Shown here: piece by piece, positions 11,003-24,043 of the stretch
Numbering within the stretch: position 1 is the stretch's first letter
Layout of the letters: every line of letters starts with the position of its first letter
Origin: Prunus persica
Lineage: Eukaryota; Streptophyta; Magnoliopsida; Rosales; Rosaceae
Assembly (NCBI RefSeq): GCF_000346465.2
Contig: NC_034016.1
Location: 17,864,563 to 17,928,562 of the forward strand
Direction of reading: 5' to 3'
Length of the DNA: 64,000 nucleotides
The notes under the pieces: generated by a model
Told to the model about the DNA's origin: nothing
Seen by the model: only the letters and a program-made list of their open reading frames with translations
The model's database searches: none
Position numbers and translations under genes: made by a program

Positions 11003-14000
11003 ATGGCGGCTACCCAATTCAGAGGTGGCGCACTTTCTGGCGGATTAACCACTAGAGTCAGTGACCATATTCCAACAACTAAGAAAGCAAGGTTGTTTAA
11101 TTCATTGAACCAAAGCGAAGCTGGTAAATTTGGAGCACTAAGTGGTGGGAAGGATTTGAGCAATGCCAATGTTGTGGGGCGCTGTAGTCTGTCTGCTACA
11201 CACCGAGCACTGTGCTTCCCGCTATTGACACGTCGCCGAAGACCCTGTTTCCCAGTGGTGGCTAATCAGTTGAGTTCTGATGTTGGTGTCGGTTCTTCTG
11301 AGGTTAAGGAAAAGTTAGCTTTAGAGGAAGAGCAAGCTCTCATAAATGGAGGGAGTGATGACCTGTAAGAACTTATAACCTACATGAACTTGTTATGTGT
11401 GAATTTGTGCTTTTATTCTTTTATTGTTTTGGGAATTTTTTTTTCTTAATTGATGCTCTTACTTTCATTAGTTTGACATGATTCTTCTAATATGTGATCT
11501 ATTTTTCTTCCCTTCATAATTGGACATAAGATAGGCACGTTAATGGAATGGACTGTTATGTTTCCGTAAACTACTTAATACTGATCTGCCTACGCTGAAC
11601 TGCCCATTTTCCTTGCAAAGAGATTCATATTTTTTCAAATTTGTTAGAAATTTATCATTTTGTAAAAACTCTGGTTTGTTAGAGTTAATGGTAATATGAG
11701 CATGATAGCTCTGGATAAGTTTTTCTACTGTGGATGAAAACCAGTCCCTCCCTTCCTTTGTCCTTCTTGATCTTACAAGGGCAAGCAAGCTGATGTTGTT
11801 TATTTTCACTTTATCTTGATATGTGAAGCTGATATGAGAAACATTGCTAACATATTCTTGGTCCTGTCTTTTTCAGTGAGTGGCAGAAATTCTTATGATT
11901 ACTCTTAATTAGTTTTAGGTGATAGGGGATGCAAGATTTGATACCTATCTTAAACATTGTTTTATGCTTGTTTTGGGTAAATGATTCTTCAGTACCTGTC
12001 TATCGTTGAGCAACATTCCTATCAGTCAAACATATTCTCCAGATGTCAAACGTGAGCTGTTGATGCTTTCTTTACCTGCAATTTTGGGTCAGGCCATTGA
12101 TCCGTTAGCACAGCTAATGGAGACTGCTTACATTGGTAGATTGGGTATGTTTCACTCCTTTAAATGAGTTCAACGACTAATATTTGTATAATGTATTTAA
12201 CTTTGGAGCTTTTATTCAATGTTTTTGGCCTTTATGTTTTTCCATAGGTTCTGTGGAGTTGGCTTCAGCTGGTATTTCAATGAACATCTTCAATTATATA
12301 TCAAAGCTATTTAATATCCCTCTCCTCAGTGTTGCTACATCTTTTGTTGCTGAAGATCTTGCAAAGAGTGAAAGTATAGCTTCTACTTCAGGTGAAGTTT
12401 AACTTTTTTTAATTCCTTGCTCATCTCTGTTGGACATAAATTTTGGTTAGGGTTCATGTCTAAATTAGAGCATAGGTGACTTCAAATTTCTCCATTCGTA
12501 ATCTGAATTCGGCTAATCATTGTACAGAAAATGGTTGTCTAGGAGACATTACTAATGGTAAACCCAAACGTACTGATGGAGTAACTGAGAGAAAGCAGCT
12601 ATCTTCAGTGTCTACAGCTTTACTATTATCAGTGGGGATTGGGATTTTTGAGGCCGTAGCCTTGTCTTTGGGATCTGGATTGTTTCTGAATATGATGGGC
12701 ATATCGATGGTAGGTTCCCTGATCTAAAATTACAGCTCATACTGATTTGTTATCTGCCTCTTCTTATCTTTCTTTACATAAACATACAAACATATGTTTT
12801 CTGTGTGTACTGTGTACATACATGTTTACATATTTATGTGAATAATTACTATACAATTTTGTAGGTCCAGTGTATGTGTGGTTACTTAACAGGTGATAGT
12901 ATAACTTTCGGGTAATTTTATTTATTTATTTGGGTCTGGGTGGAGGGAGCCATAGATTTTCTGTTTTTCTTCTCTCAAGTTCTTGGCTTTTAATTTTAAG
13001 CAAGAATTTTCTTTTTTCTTGAATATCACAGGACTCACCTATGCGCATTCCTGCACAACGGTTTCTTTCACTAAGAGCATTTGGTGCTCCAGCAGTTGTA
13101 GCGTCTTTGGCTCTTCAAGGAGTTTTCCGTGGTTTTAAGGATACAAAGACTCCAGTACTATGTCTAGGTAAGTGTTTGGTTATATATAATTGAAATTTTC
13201 TAGTGAAAACATCCTCTGTTGATTGAGGTATGCATATATCACATGTCATAAGACTCACAGACGTTCATTTATCTGTTTCTAAATTCTTTAATGTGTAGCT
13301 TTGAAATTCAATGGTTTTATGTTTACAATTATATACATTAATTGATTTACTTATCATGATGTTGCTTTTCTATCAGATAAATGATAACTTGATTATATTG
13401 ATTCCATTTTTTGTGGATGGGGAGAGCATTGGGGAATTGGTGTAGCACAGTTTTATCAATTCCAATGCTATATATTTGTGATTCGTGTCATGATGGTATT
13501 CACCATCCTTTGATTGATGTGAAATAATCTGCAGTTTTTGGGATGGAAAATCCAATTTTCTTACAACCACACATGCACACACCTCTATGTGTGTGTGTAT
13601 TACTGGTCTGTTATTCTCGCATAATGTATTTATAACTTTGTCCCCAATTAGTTGGTTTCTGTTTGTCTTTAGTTAAGCTTGAGTGGTTTATCTGGTTAAT
13701 TAATGTATTTTTCTTTGTGCAGGTATTGGTAATCTGCTAGCTGCATTTTTATTACCCATCCTTATGTATTATTTTGGTTTGGGTGTAACTGGTGCAGCCC
13801 TTTCCACTGTTATATCTCAGTATGTGATTTTCAATACAGTTTCTGTTAATATTCCTTTTTTGCTTTACTTTGCAAATGAACATATTCTGGAATTTCCATT
13901 TTCAGATACACTGTCACCTTTTTAATGATCTGGTTTTTAAATAAGAGAGCTATACTATTGCCTCCAAAGGTGGGATCATTGCAATTTGGTGGATACATAA

Positions 14001-15845
14001 AATCTGGTAAGTTCCTTTTTTTTTTTCTTTAAACTTTTACCCTCTCATATATCTGAAAATATATGACTTTTTTTTTTTTCCCCAGTGTTCTGCTTCAATT
14101 ATTTGCTTGACTATCAACGCTATCATAATATTTGCCTTTTTTTGTTTTCCGATTGAGCAGTGCATGTATCTGGACAGTGTGTCTTAATGTTTCATTTTGT
14201 CTTTGTGATGCTAGTTAAACCTCTTTCTCTTGTCTTCCTTTTCAAAGTTCTTTCCCTAATTGCTTTTGTTTTCAACTCTGGGATGATACAGGTGGTTTTC
14301 TTCTTGGAAGAACTCTTGCTGTTCTTACTACCTTGACATTGGGAACATCAATGGCTGCTCGTCAAGGTCCAGTAGCTATGGCTGCTCATCAGATATGTAT
14401 ACAAGTTTGGTTGGCTGTATCCCTTCTAACTGATGCAATGGCTGCATCTGGTCAGGTATGCTCTCTCTCATTTTATCATCGCAGTTCGTATCTACTCATT
14501 TCCATTTGGCGATCCAGATCAATCAGTGGGTGAAGTCTAACTTTCAGTTTTACTTGACCCCGAGTGTGGAATTCTTTTCTTATTTTAACTGGACCAAATT
14601 TCACAGATTTTTGTCTGCAAATTGGGGTTTTGTGATGAAATGTGTGTCTTTGCATTTGGCATCAAATTTACACAGCTAAAATTTGTTTGTTTGTAGGCCC
14701 TGATTGCTAGTTATTTATCTAAAGGTGAATACAAAATTGTGAAAGAAGTTGCTGACTCTGCGTTAAAGGTATAGCTTTTTTGTATCATCTATAATTACAT
14801 GGATGCTCCCAGATCTGCCTTATGTTTGGTGTAGTTTCGTTATGTTGCATATGCAGTTTCTTGATTTCATATGATAAACTTATGTGGATGTTTTTCCAGA
14901 TAGGATTGTTCACAGGTGTTTCCTTGTCTGTAATTTTGGGATTATCTTTTGGTTCTTTAGCTACTTTGTTCACCAAAGATCCTGAAGTATTAGTAATTGT
15001 CAGATCTGGGATATTGGTACGTATTCAAATTATGTTTTGTGATCTATTAGCATGGCTATATTCAAATGCAGATGTCTTTAATACGGATAATGATGTTGTC
15101 TAATTTTCCACAGTTTGTCAGTGCTAGTCAGCCATTGAATGCTCTAGCATATGTTTTCGATGGTCTCCATTATGGTGTTTCAGATTTTGCATATGCAGCT
15201 CGCTCCATGGTAAGTCACTTCCTTAAAAGAGTCGAAATTATCCAGTCATGTCTTTATTCTTACTTTGGCTATGAAAGTTGTACATGTTGATTGTTTCTTT
15301 GATAATTTTTCTTTTTATAACAGATGGTAGTGGGGGCAATATCTTCCGCAGTTTTGCTATATGCTCCTTCTATTCTTGGCCTTCCTGGGGTTTGGTTGGG
15401 ATTAACTCTCTTCATGGGCTTGCGTGCTGTGGCAGGCTATGCCAGGTAATCTATACTATGTCAAATTTTGTAAGTTGCTGGTGTATAAGTTTTGATGAGA
15501 ATTATTTCAAGGCTTCTCTTGTCGGTGTTTTTTATGTGATATATGAGCATAATTGAAAAGAATATGCATTTTTTTTCTTCTGATTTGTAGTTTAGTATAA
15601 TATGCTACAGACTGATCTACCTGTAGTCAAAATATGAACATGGCATTTGCTTCTTTTTCTTGTAGGGAAGGCAAAATGATCATTTGGATTTGGTTTTTTA
15701 TTTGTCAGCATCATCACCATCTTTGTTGCTGTTTATTCATATCTTATTTATCTTATGTTCTCCTTTCAGATTTCTGTCAAAATCAGGTCCATGGTGGTTT
15801 GTGCACACGGGCATTCAGAAAGCCCAGGTTAGTGGACATCCATAA
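11003..15845 (+). CDS. DTX45: MATE efflux transporter, DETOXIFICATION 45-like, plastid-targeted
   Basis: Thirteen exons: 11003-11364, 11993-12144, 12248-12391, 12528-12709, 13032-13167, 13723-13819, 13906-14006, 14292-14455, 14697-14768, 14900-15016, 15114-15209, 15324-15445, 15770-15845. The product is 606 residues. MATE proteins export organic anions or cations using H+ or Na+ gradients. The first ~100 residues are Ser/Arg-rich and look like a chloroplast transit peptide, as in the DTX44-46 branch. The MATE domain starts near residue 141 (ELLMLSLPAILGQAIDPLAQ, then METAYIGRLG) and carries the repeated helical halves (GGFLLGRTLAVLTTLTLGTS; AMAAHQICIQVW; ALIASYLSKGE). The loop between the first helices holds a charged insert (ENGCLGDITNGKPKRTDG), usual for this branch. 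ATG 11003 was chosen because it opens the transit-like sequence; an in-frame GTG lies upstream at 10994. The substrate cannot be told from sequence. Confidence 0.9.
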
Positions 15846-16737
15846 TTTTCAAACAATGTAACTTTACTGAGCTGTTTGGATTTTTGTATAATTGTCACTT
15901 CTGTTCTTCTTTCGCATGCTGCAAAGATTTTTACTCTCTCTCTCTCGAATGACTAGTTAGAATGTGTACTGAAGTTAGAATGCAAAGATTTTGGTTGGAA
16001 ATCTTATTAGAAGACAACATTTTAGAAATGGAATTTTATATGAACATGTTTCGAGCTTTTAGAATGTGCCCTAAACAAGATACAATTCTTTTTCAGCTAG
16101 CCATTTGAGTGTTTCCCATAAGCTGGAGAGAGGTTTCAGCTGTAAATCGCGGCTTTGGTTTGGATTACCATTCGTATTAGCCTATTAAACATTTTTTATT
16201 CATTCATAATTTTTAGTAGAAAAAAGAACTTAAACATTACTTATTATTCTTGTAAGTTATTGTTAATTTGCCTTTTATTGTGTATATTCAATAAATAAAA
16301 AATATTTATTTCTCTTCGCATGCTGGGTCACCATACGACTTAGATGAGAACTTCCAAAATACAACGCATGACACACGAAGAAAGAACTTCCAAAATACAT
16401 TGGAAAAATGTGAAAATTGAGTTAATTGGAAAGCTATGAATTTATTCACGCAGAGACAAAACTAGAAATCAAATTCATTTGAAACTTTGAACTTTTCCAT
16501 GCATAACAAAACTAGAAAATGGATTCAATTCAAATCTACAAATTTATATGGGCAGAGATTCTTGAGTTCCTTCAAGCTAGGAAGCCTTGCCCTGCAAATA
16601 TAGTTGCACATCTTTTTTGTTTTCTCAGCCATTATTTTTGAAATTCAAGCATAAGCCTTTATGCAGCTAAAATACAAGGAAAAACTTGGACAAAGAAAAG
16701 GAACATTGAATCATCTTTTATGTCACTGCCACCACAT
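15846..16737. other. Intergenic, convergent 3' ends
   Basis: This separates the MATE gene from the 3' end of the first FMO gene. No gene is seen. A CT dinucleotide run lies near 15935. The stretch 16640-16737 still resembles the extra C-terminal codons of the FMO paralogue (see that gene), out of frame. Confidence 0.5.
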
Positions 16738-18747
16738 TTAAGAGGTAACATAATCCATTGGTCCATAAGGCTCAAACAATTCAGCAAAGACTCCCTTCTT
16801 TCTTTTATGGTTCCATCCCATGTCCTTGCACAACTGGTCATTGTACCACAGATGCAGGGCGCCGATGCATGATCTCCGATAGTATTGGCCAGAAGCGTAT
16901 TGCTTTGCGTATTTGTCCCACTTTTCCACATCTTTCTCCATCTCTTTTATGCTTGGAAGCTTAAATGTGCCTACAAAAAGCTCTGAAAGCCATCTGCATC
17001 TCATCTCAGAGGTGAACAAGTTGGAAATACTCTCGGAGAATCCAATTACAGCTAGTTGTGGAATTCTTCCATGTATGCATTCCCTGATTGAAATAAAATA
17101 ATACCGAGCTACCATATTAAAATGCTGTAGCAAATAAAACTCCGAACTAAAATAATTTTGTACCGCATTTACTGATCTAGTATCTGACAGAATGGAGAAC
17201 AGAAGCTAACCTGTAGAGGGGCAATATGGTCTCCGGTGAACCGACTATTTGGTCCTGCAAAGTTGGGGACACAAAGACGTCTTTGAGCTTTTTCTCACCT
17301 CTGAATCCAGTAGCCATTATGACCAAATCTGTCTTCACAGGGGAGCTTTCACCTTCAACCAATATGCCTTCTTGGCAAAAGCTGAAGGTGCTGCTGGGAG
17401 ACTTTTTCAGTATGATGCTTCCCTCTTGGACCCGGTCAAAGAACTTTTCCGGTACCGTTGCGATCATGCAAGAGCTGATCTCTTGAAGGAAACTATGCAT
17501 AGGTACCATACCATACTTGGCTAAACCAAGCTTCTTATTTACATGGCTTTCCAAAAATTTCGAAAATGCCCATCTCTGCTCAATCAATAGAAAGTTAGTT
17601 AGTTAATAAGCATCACAAATAAAGGGGTTATAAATTTATGATTGTCAAAATAAAGTTTACCAGAGGTGAAAGAATTGTTGCCAGGAGACTGAGTAGGAGG
17701 CCTTCACCAGGCTTATGAACCAAGAGCTCCGAGAAGCGACTAAAGTACAGGTATGCCAGGGGCAACCCCCATGGAAGATAGTCAGGAAGGTTCCAGTGTT
17801 CTGTCTTGTATATGACTGTGCATGGAAGTTCAACCCCTGCGCACCAGATAATGAATTAAGAAGAAAATGTAACACAAACTTGTGAACAAAATGGTCAAAC
17901 AATTTTCTGTGCTACTTCTTGGCCTTATGTCATGTGACATTCAAATTCTGTGTGATATTTAAATTACCATTTGCATTTGAACACTCCATTGCAATGTCCA
18001 TTGCAAACTTCTGAAACCCAACAACTGTTACTTGCTTTCCTTTCACCAAATTAGCCGCACTTATGTAGTCCATGTCGGCATAATTCATCGAGTGTATTAC
18101 CTCTCCATGAAATGCTTCTGGTCCCTTGTTTGGAACATCGCTGAATCGCCCGAGGCAGAGGATCACAAAGTCCACCAGGTGAATCTGCTTGTTCTTACTT
18201 GATAAGTAAGACTAAAGTCTAAAACATTGAGAGTTATATAACATAACATAAATAACCTCGGAATCATGCATATACATGGACATATGTACGTAATATAAGT
18301 TTGTACATCAGTTGAGAGGCTATGTTTGTCTTCTGCTACAACTTTCCATTTCCCTTCGGAGCTGAAAGGCTCTCCGTTGCCACCCCAGAGACTCCAAGCT
18401 TGCATCTCATCCTCAGACGATGGCCCTTCATACTCAATCCCACACACTTTGGTGTTGAATTTGATATGCTTGAGCAAGTCAAAATGTTGAGCATATGATT
18501 TGACGTAATCCAAAACCTGATTTTGGGTTGGGAAGCCCTCTGTCACTGAAGATGGCCATGGGAAATCTGAGAATTGGTAATAATCTTTAGGAGATTGGAT
18601 CCTGGTAGTCTCAACAGTTTTTGTCCACACTCCTCCAATGCTGCTTGAAGCTTCAAAAACAATAGGCTGAAAGCCCTTTGAAAGTGTGTACTTGCAGGCA
18701 AGGAGGCCACTAATCCCAGCTCCTATAATTGCCACCTGCTTTCCCAT
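16738..18747 (-). CDS. FMO1-like flavin-containing monooxygenase, copy 1 (with a 7-residue deletion)
   Basis: Five exons read from the minus strand: 18747-18307, 18184-17968, 17836-17661, 17575-17211, 17083-16738. The product is 514 residues. Family reaction: FAD- and NADPH-dependent oxygenation of N or S atoms in small molecules; Arabidopsis FMO1 N-hydroxylates pipecolate in systemic immunity. Seen: FAD motif G9-A-G11-I-S-G14; FMO motif F172-x-G174-x3-H178-S-x2-Y182; second nucleotide motif [10 protein letters not shown]; and ATGFRG. Compared with copy 2, 21 bp are missing at about 18133-18140, removing seven residues (IPEFPSN in copy 2) between N166 and K167, just before the FMO motif. A small indel near 16740 ends the protein about 11 residues early, and the GFQKSA Ser is Phe. 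A TATA-like run lies at 18806-18819, about 60 bp upstream. It may be a weakened or specialised copy. The substrate is unknown. Confidence 0.85.
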
Positions 18748-20123
18748 TTTTTATCCAAGTGTTTGATATCAGTCTTTGTATGATTTTGCTGCTATAGAGA
18801 GTGCTATATGTATATATAAGTGGGAGGAAGTAATTAAATATTATTGTCTAGCCACCCACATGTATATTTAATTAGCTATTCTTTGGTTTAATATACATTT
18901 AATCACATAAGGGAATCTATAATCAATCATGTATGTAGATTTGCCTCATCTCTGCATTTCCTAGGAATCCATCCAATCTAACATATTCAACTTTTTGCTG
19001 CAACTTGAAATTGGTAATTAGGTGAATTGTGTGAATTAAAATCCCAATGGACAAATGTACGACAACTATGACAACAACAATTAAATAAACTTGGAGATAA
19101 TATGACTAGTCAACAACTAGTCATAGACCTATGAACATATAAGCATAACACATGCACAACGTATCAAATATTCAAATTCCAATAAGTCTAAAAGATAACT
19201 ACATGACAATCTAGGCACTTAAAAGGACCCATCAATTTAGGCATTCTTTGTGCTAGCAACAACTAGAGTGATAAGTGTGTGAACATTCATCAACATTTTA
19301 GATATAACACATACAGTATGACTAGGCATATAAATCAAAGAATCACACCAGAAATGTTTACTCAGAAATCCACATTTGGGAAAAACTGGGGTTCATCACT
19401 CCGACCAGGCAATCCACTAAATCAAGAAGGTTCTTATAGAAAAAGTAATCACAAGCCCAAGCAATCCTAGGTCTATTTAGGAAAGGAGCGCTACCTCCAT
19501 GTGCAACATTCTTCTCCAAACTTAGTTGAGCTAGCAGCTTGTCCTTCATGCAAATGGTAGCTAGACCTTCGGCTTCTTCACCCCATGGCACTACAACTTA
19601 GCTCCGGATTGATAGATTGATGAATATGTAGATTCAAGGAATAAAAGATCTATTTCTTCAAGAAACCATTTTTTGAAATTAATCCAAGAATTTGATCTAG
19701 ATATGAATGGGAATGTTTAACTATCCTATATGTAGATTTTGAAGAACAAAGTAGATTTCAAAAACAATTTGAAAATCTCATTTTGGAAACCTCATACCTC
19801 ACTCATCTCACCATTTGCAGAGGAGAAGAAGAAGATGACTCTCTTTCTCTCCCTAAAAAATGATGAATGAATGAGTGAAGGGGATTTCAAATATCAAAGT
19901 AGATTTTAAAAAACATTTTTCAAAATCTCATAATAAAAACCCAAACTTCACAGAGAAGGAAGAAAAGCAGAGAAGAAAGGCTCTCAAAATTCTGATTTGT
20001 CTAATTTTTTGTAAGAATGATCTATGAATGTAGACTTAAAAAAATAAATAATTTAGATTATTGAAAAAAATTCGTAAGGGACCCTAAAGGGTATCCCTCA
20101 ACATAGAGAGTACATATATAGTG
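18748..20123. other. Intergenic upstream of FMO copy 1
   Basis: AT-rich with no supported gene. Short frames at 19279-19591 have no recognisable family. The end (19993-20113) is a partial copy of the MITE found intact at 58741-59127 (separate entry). Confidence 0.45.
19993..20113 (+). repeat. Partial copy of the 58.7-kb MITE (right half)
   Basis: About 120 bp align with 59000-59122, sharing TGATTTGTCTAATTTTTTGT and ATGATCTATGAATG, and end in a degenerate ATCCCTCAA terminus. The left half is missing, so it is a truncated or decayed relative. Confidence 0.6.
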
Positions 20124-21329
20124 TTGTCCAATATTAAATAAACAAGGTTGCCTGAAATTTAGATCCCAGATTCCACAACAAAGTGAGAGTTTTTTTTTTT
20201 TTTTTTTAAATTTATTTAATAAAGAAAAAGCATAGTTGGAGTGGAGATGGTGCATGCTTAAGTTTAAATTAATGCTAATTAATAAAATAAAAAAACTTAT
20301 ACTAATTGTCTTTTCTGGTGTCAAATAATAAGAAATTTCTTAATAATTAATGATGGTGGCTCGAGAGCATCGTTGAGGTTTAAAAACATAAGTTGCCATG
20401 AATTCTTTTTAGGGCATGTTTACGTATCAGTAATGGGTATGGGAGGAAAGGGAATGATTTCCATTCCTGACTTCCCCTGCGTTTACTTGCAATCAGGAAT
20501 GAAAAAATAAGTGGGCCCCACCTCAAAATCCGTAATCACATTCCCTCAAAACTAGGTATCAGATCGACTAGGGGGGACTAGTCGATACGATTCCCATTCC
20601 TGCTTTCTCTTATTAACTTCCAAAAATACCCTTACCACTTTACTATAATTCCAAAATAACTCAAACCCTAAAAAAAATAAAAATACACGCTAGAAGGAGT
20701 TCAAACAACTCAAACCCTTAACGTTACAACACATGTGACTTCTTTTGTGAATTTTATCTCACTTGATCAAAGATTTCTTAGCCAGGTTAGCTTGTCTAGC
20801 TTTTGGTTCAGAATAAATTGCTAATAATTTTCTTTGATAACGGATTCCCTCTTACTGATTAATTCAAAACCCCTTTTCCTATAGCTTTTGGTTTTGGGTG
20901 AATTTTATATATGTGATGTGGTGAAAATGTGTAGGGCATTTTAGTAATCAAATTAATTTGGATTCTGATTCATGAAAATTAGTAAACAATAACAATGGGA
21001 ATCAACCCCATTCCTTTACTAATTTCGTATGTTTAGTAAACAGCTTAATGGGAATGATTCTTCCCATACCGATTCAGTAGTTCCCCGATTCCTAAATTAT
21101 CTGATTCCTTACTTTCTCCATTACTGATACGTAAACATGCCCTTAGAGTTGATGGCCAAGATTGATGATGATAATAATACAACAAATACTAATATTTCAT
21201 TCAAATTTGGGCTGCCTATTCTAAGACTTTTCATGGCCTCAGCAATATTGTATTTTATCTGCCAGATTTACGTATGGCCTCAACATGACAACTCTGAAAA
21301 ACTCATATACTAATAGAAGGGAGCACATT
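20124..21329 (+). repeat. Duplicated intergenic block, copy A, interrupted by a MITE
   Basis: Bases 20124-20409 plus 21146-21329 align in order with 36351-36806, for example CATAGTTGGAGTGGAGATGG, CGAGAGCATCGTTGAGGTTT and CTCAACATGACAACTCTG. The 731-bp MITE at 20412-21142 is absent from the other copy. The block sits upstream of FMO copy 1. A more diverged third copy is at about 25401-25690. Confidence 0.75.
20412..21142. mobile_element. PIF/Harbinger-type (Tourist-like) MITE with TTA target duplication
   Basis: Terminal inverted repeats of about 24 bp (GGGCATGTTTACGTATCAGT then AATG) match perfectly at both ends. They are flanked by TTA at 20409-20411 and 21143-21145. The 3-bp TTA/TWA duplication and GGGCATG ends are typical of PIF/Harbinger non-autonomous elements. 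The 731-bp interior holds no transposase ORF. Subterminal copies of GGAATG/CATTCC occur repeatedly. The TIR differs from the end of the Harbinger relic at 60.8 kb, so it belongs to another family. Confidence 0.8.
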
Positions 21330-21937
21330 GGTAAGCGCAAACCCTGATTTTCATTTGAAGCCCAGATCTAGTATGAATCTGATCCATTTATGTCCAAATT
21401 CAAACACAATGAGGCCAGCCCCTTCGGTCAATTTGTCCAAAGCCAAAAATATTCTGTTACGAATCATGGTAGTGGGAGTGAGTCGTGCATGAACGCGTGA
21501 CGCGAGCCAAATCGTTCATGATTGAAGGCTTTCTGGTAGGCCACACAGATCAGTGTTTGTGATAGCGTTACATGCGCACAATTGATGCTACTAAGAATTG
21601 AAGTTATTTTGGGAAATGGGAATGATACTCAAGTTTCAAACACATTAGGAGAGGTGATTCAGCTTCTACTGATAATTGTCCTTTTTTGTTCCCTTTCAAC
21701 ACTTGGGCCTTTTTTTCATACTTATTTTTTTATGTACAAGAAAATTCGTTTATTTATTTTTTATTCCATTTTTGTTATCATATTGTTTTTTTCCCCCTCA
21801 TTGGGAAAATGAAACAAGCAGCAATCAAGAACTCAGTACAAGCTGGATCACCCAGCAGTAAAATACAACGACAACAAACACACAAAAAGAATTACTCTTA
21901 ACCTCTGGAACTTTGGACAAAGAAATGGAAAACTGAA
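21330..21937. other. Intergenic, 3' side of FMO copy 2
   Basis: AT-rich with no gene. The left part weakly resembles 25700-25800 downstream of block copy B (GGTCAATTTGTCCAAAGCC versus AGTCAATTTCTCTAATGCC), supporting a shared origin. Confidence 0.4.
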
Positions 21938-24043
21938 TCAGTCATCTTTTATGTCACTGCTACCCATTTTAAGGGAAACATAATCCGTTGGGCCATAAGG
22001 CTCAAACAATTCAGCTAAGAGCCCCTTCTTTCTTTTCGGGTTCCATCCCATGTCCTTGCACAATTGATCATTGTACCATATATGTAGGGCACCGATACAT
22101 GATCTCCGGTAGTATTTGCCCGAATATCGCTTGGCGTATTCATCCCATTTTTCGACATCTTTCTCCATCTCCTTGATGCTTGGTAGCTTAAATGTGCCTC
22201 CAAGAAGCTCTGCTAGCCATCTGCATCTCATCTCAGATGTGTACAAGTTGGAAACACTCTCGGAGAATCCAATTACAGCTAGTTGTGGAATTCGTCCATG
22301 TATACATTCCCTGATTTGAACAAAGTCATATTGAGCTACCACAATTAAATGCCATATTTAATAAAATTACCAAACAAAATTATACGTACCATATTTAATA
22401 ATCACATATCTCACACAACTAAGACCTAGATGTGACCGAAATGGATTCGTTAACCGGATGTTATCAGCAAATGTGTTACATAGACCAGAGCTTACCTGTA
22501 GAGGGGTAATGTTGCATTAGGTGATCCGGCTATGTAGTCCTGAAAGGTGGGAGACACAAAGATGTCTTTGAGCTTTTTATCACCCCTATAACCCGTAGCC
22601 AATATGATCAAATCTGTCTTCACAGGGGAGCTTTCTCCTTCAACCAAAATGCCTTCTCGGCAAAAGCTGAAGCTGCTGGGAGACTTTTTCAGTATGATGC
22701 TTCCTTCTTGGACATGGTCATAGAACTTCTCAGGCACTGTTGAGATCAGACAAGAACTGATTGCTTGGAGGAAACTATGCTTAGGTACCATTCCATACTT
22801 GGCTAAACCAAGCTTCTTAGTTATATAACTTTCCACAAATTTTGAAAATGCCCATCTCTGTTTAATGATAAAAAAAAATTACTAATAAACATCAGCTTTT
22901 TGGAATTGATTATGATCAAGTTCATAGATAATTAAAAAAGAAAAAAAAAAGTTTACCAGAGGTGAAAGAATTGTTGCCAGGAGACTGAGTAGGATGCCTT
23001 CTCCAGGCTTATGAACCAAAAGCTCCGAGAATCGATTAAGGTATAGGTATGCCAGGGGCACACCCCATGGAAGATAATCAGGGACATTCCAATGTTCAGT
23101 CTTGTATAAGACTGTGCATGGATGTTCAAGCCCTGCAAACCAACTAATCAATTAAGAAAAGAAAAAGATGAAAGGTAATACAAACTACTATGAATAAGAC
23201 TGATCAAAGTATTTTTGTGCAGATGCCACGTTGTTCAAATTTTCTCTAGCAGACTAACAACTCAATTTACCATTTGTGTTTGAACACTCCATTGCAATGT
23301 CCAATGCAGATTTCTGAAACCCAACAACTGTTACTTGCTTTCCTCTCACGAATCTGCGAGCGCTTTCGTAATCCATGGCAGCATAATCCATAGAGTGTAT
23401 AACCTCTCCATCAAATACTTCTGGTCCTTTGTTGGAAGGGAATTCAGGAATGTTTGGGACATCACTGAATCGTCCGATGCAGAGGATCACAAAGTCCACC
23501 ACGTGGATCTGTTTATCCATCCTCGATCAGCATGACTTAAATATTGATAGTCTAACAACTTAACATAATAAAATATAAACTCGATTGTATATATTATACT
23601 TGTACCTCGGTTGAAAGGCTTTGTTTGTCTTCTACTACAAATTTCCATTTCCCTTTGGAGCTGAAGGCCTCTCCAGAGCCACCCCACAAGCTCCAAGCTT
23701 GCATCTCATCCTCAGAGGAGCCTTCATACTCAATCCCACAAACTTTGGTGTTGAATTTGATATGCTTGAGCAAGTCAAAATGGTGAGCATATGATTGGAT
23801 GTAATCCAAAACCTGACGTTGGTTAGGAAAGTCCTCTGTCACAGAAGATGGCCATGGGAAATCTGAGAATCGGTAAGCTTCTCTAGGAGTTTGGAGCTTG
23901 GTGGTCTCAATAGTTTTGGTCCAAACTCCTCCAATGGTGCTTGCAGATTCAAACACAATTGGCTGAAAGCCCTTTGAAAGTGTGTACTTGCAGGCAAGAA
24001 GGCCACTAGTTCCAGCTCCTATAATGGCCACTTTCTTTCCCAT
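21938..24043 (-). CDS. FMO1-like flavin-containing monooxygenase, copy 2 (intact)
   Basis: Five minus-strand exons: 24043-23606, 23508-23271, 23132-22957, 22857-22496, 22310-21938. The product is 528 residues, close to Arabidopsis FMO1. Exon phases are identical to copy 1. Seen: FAD motif GAGTSG at 9-14; [20 protein letters not shown] with the full segment missing from copy 1; FMO motif F178-x-G180-x3-H184-S-x2-Y188; [12 protein letters not shown], where plant FMO1 proteins have a similar non-classical second nucleotide motif; ATGYRG; and a C-terminal [15 protein letters not shown] block. A TATATTTA motif lies near 24098-24105, about 55 bp upstream. It lies in tandem with copy 1 and co-oriented with the CYP87A genes upstream. 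N- or S-oxygenation is expected from the family; the substrate is not predictable. YUCCA and FMO GS-OX branches fit less well. Confidence 0.9.

Noticed and set aside
19279..19591. Frames of 63 and 77 codons upstream of FMO copy 1
   Set aside because: They overlap on opposite strands, lack any known domain, and lie in repeat-rich DNA.
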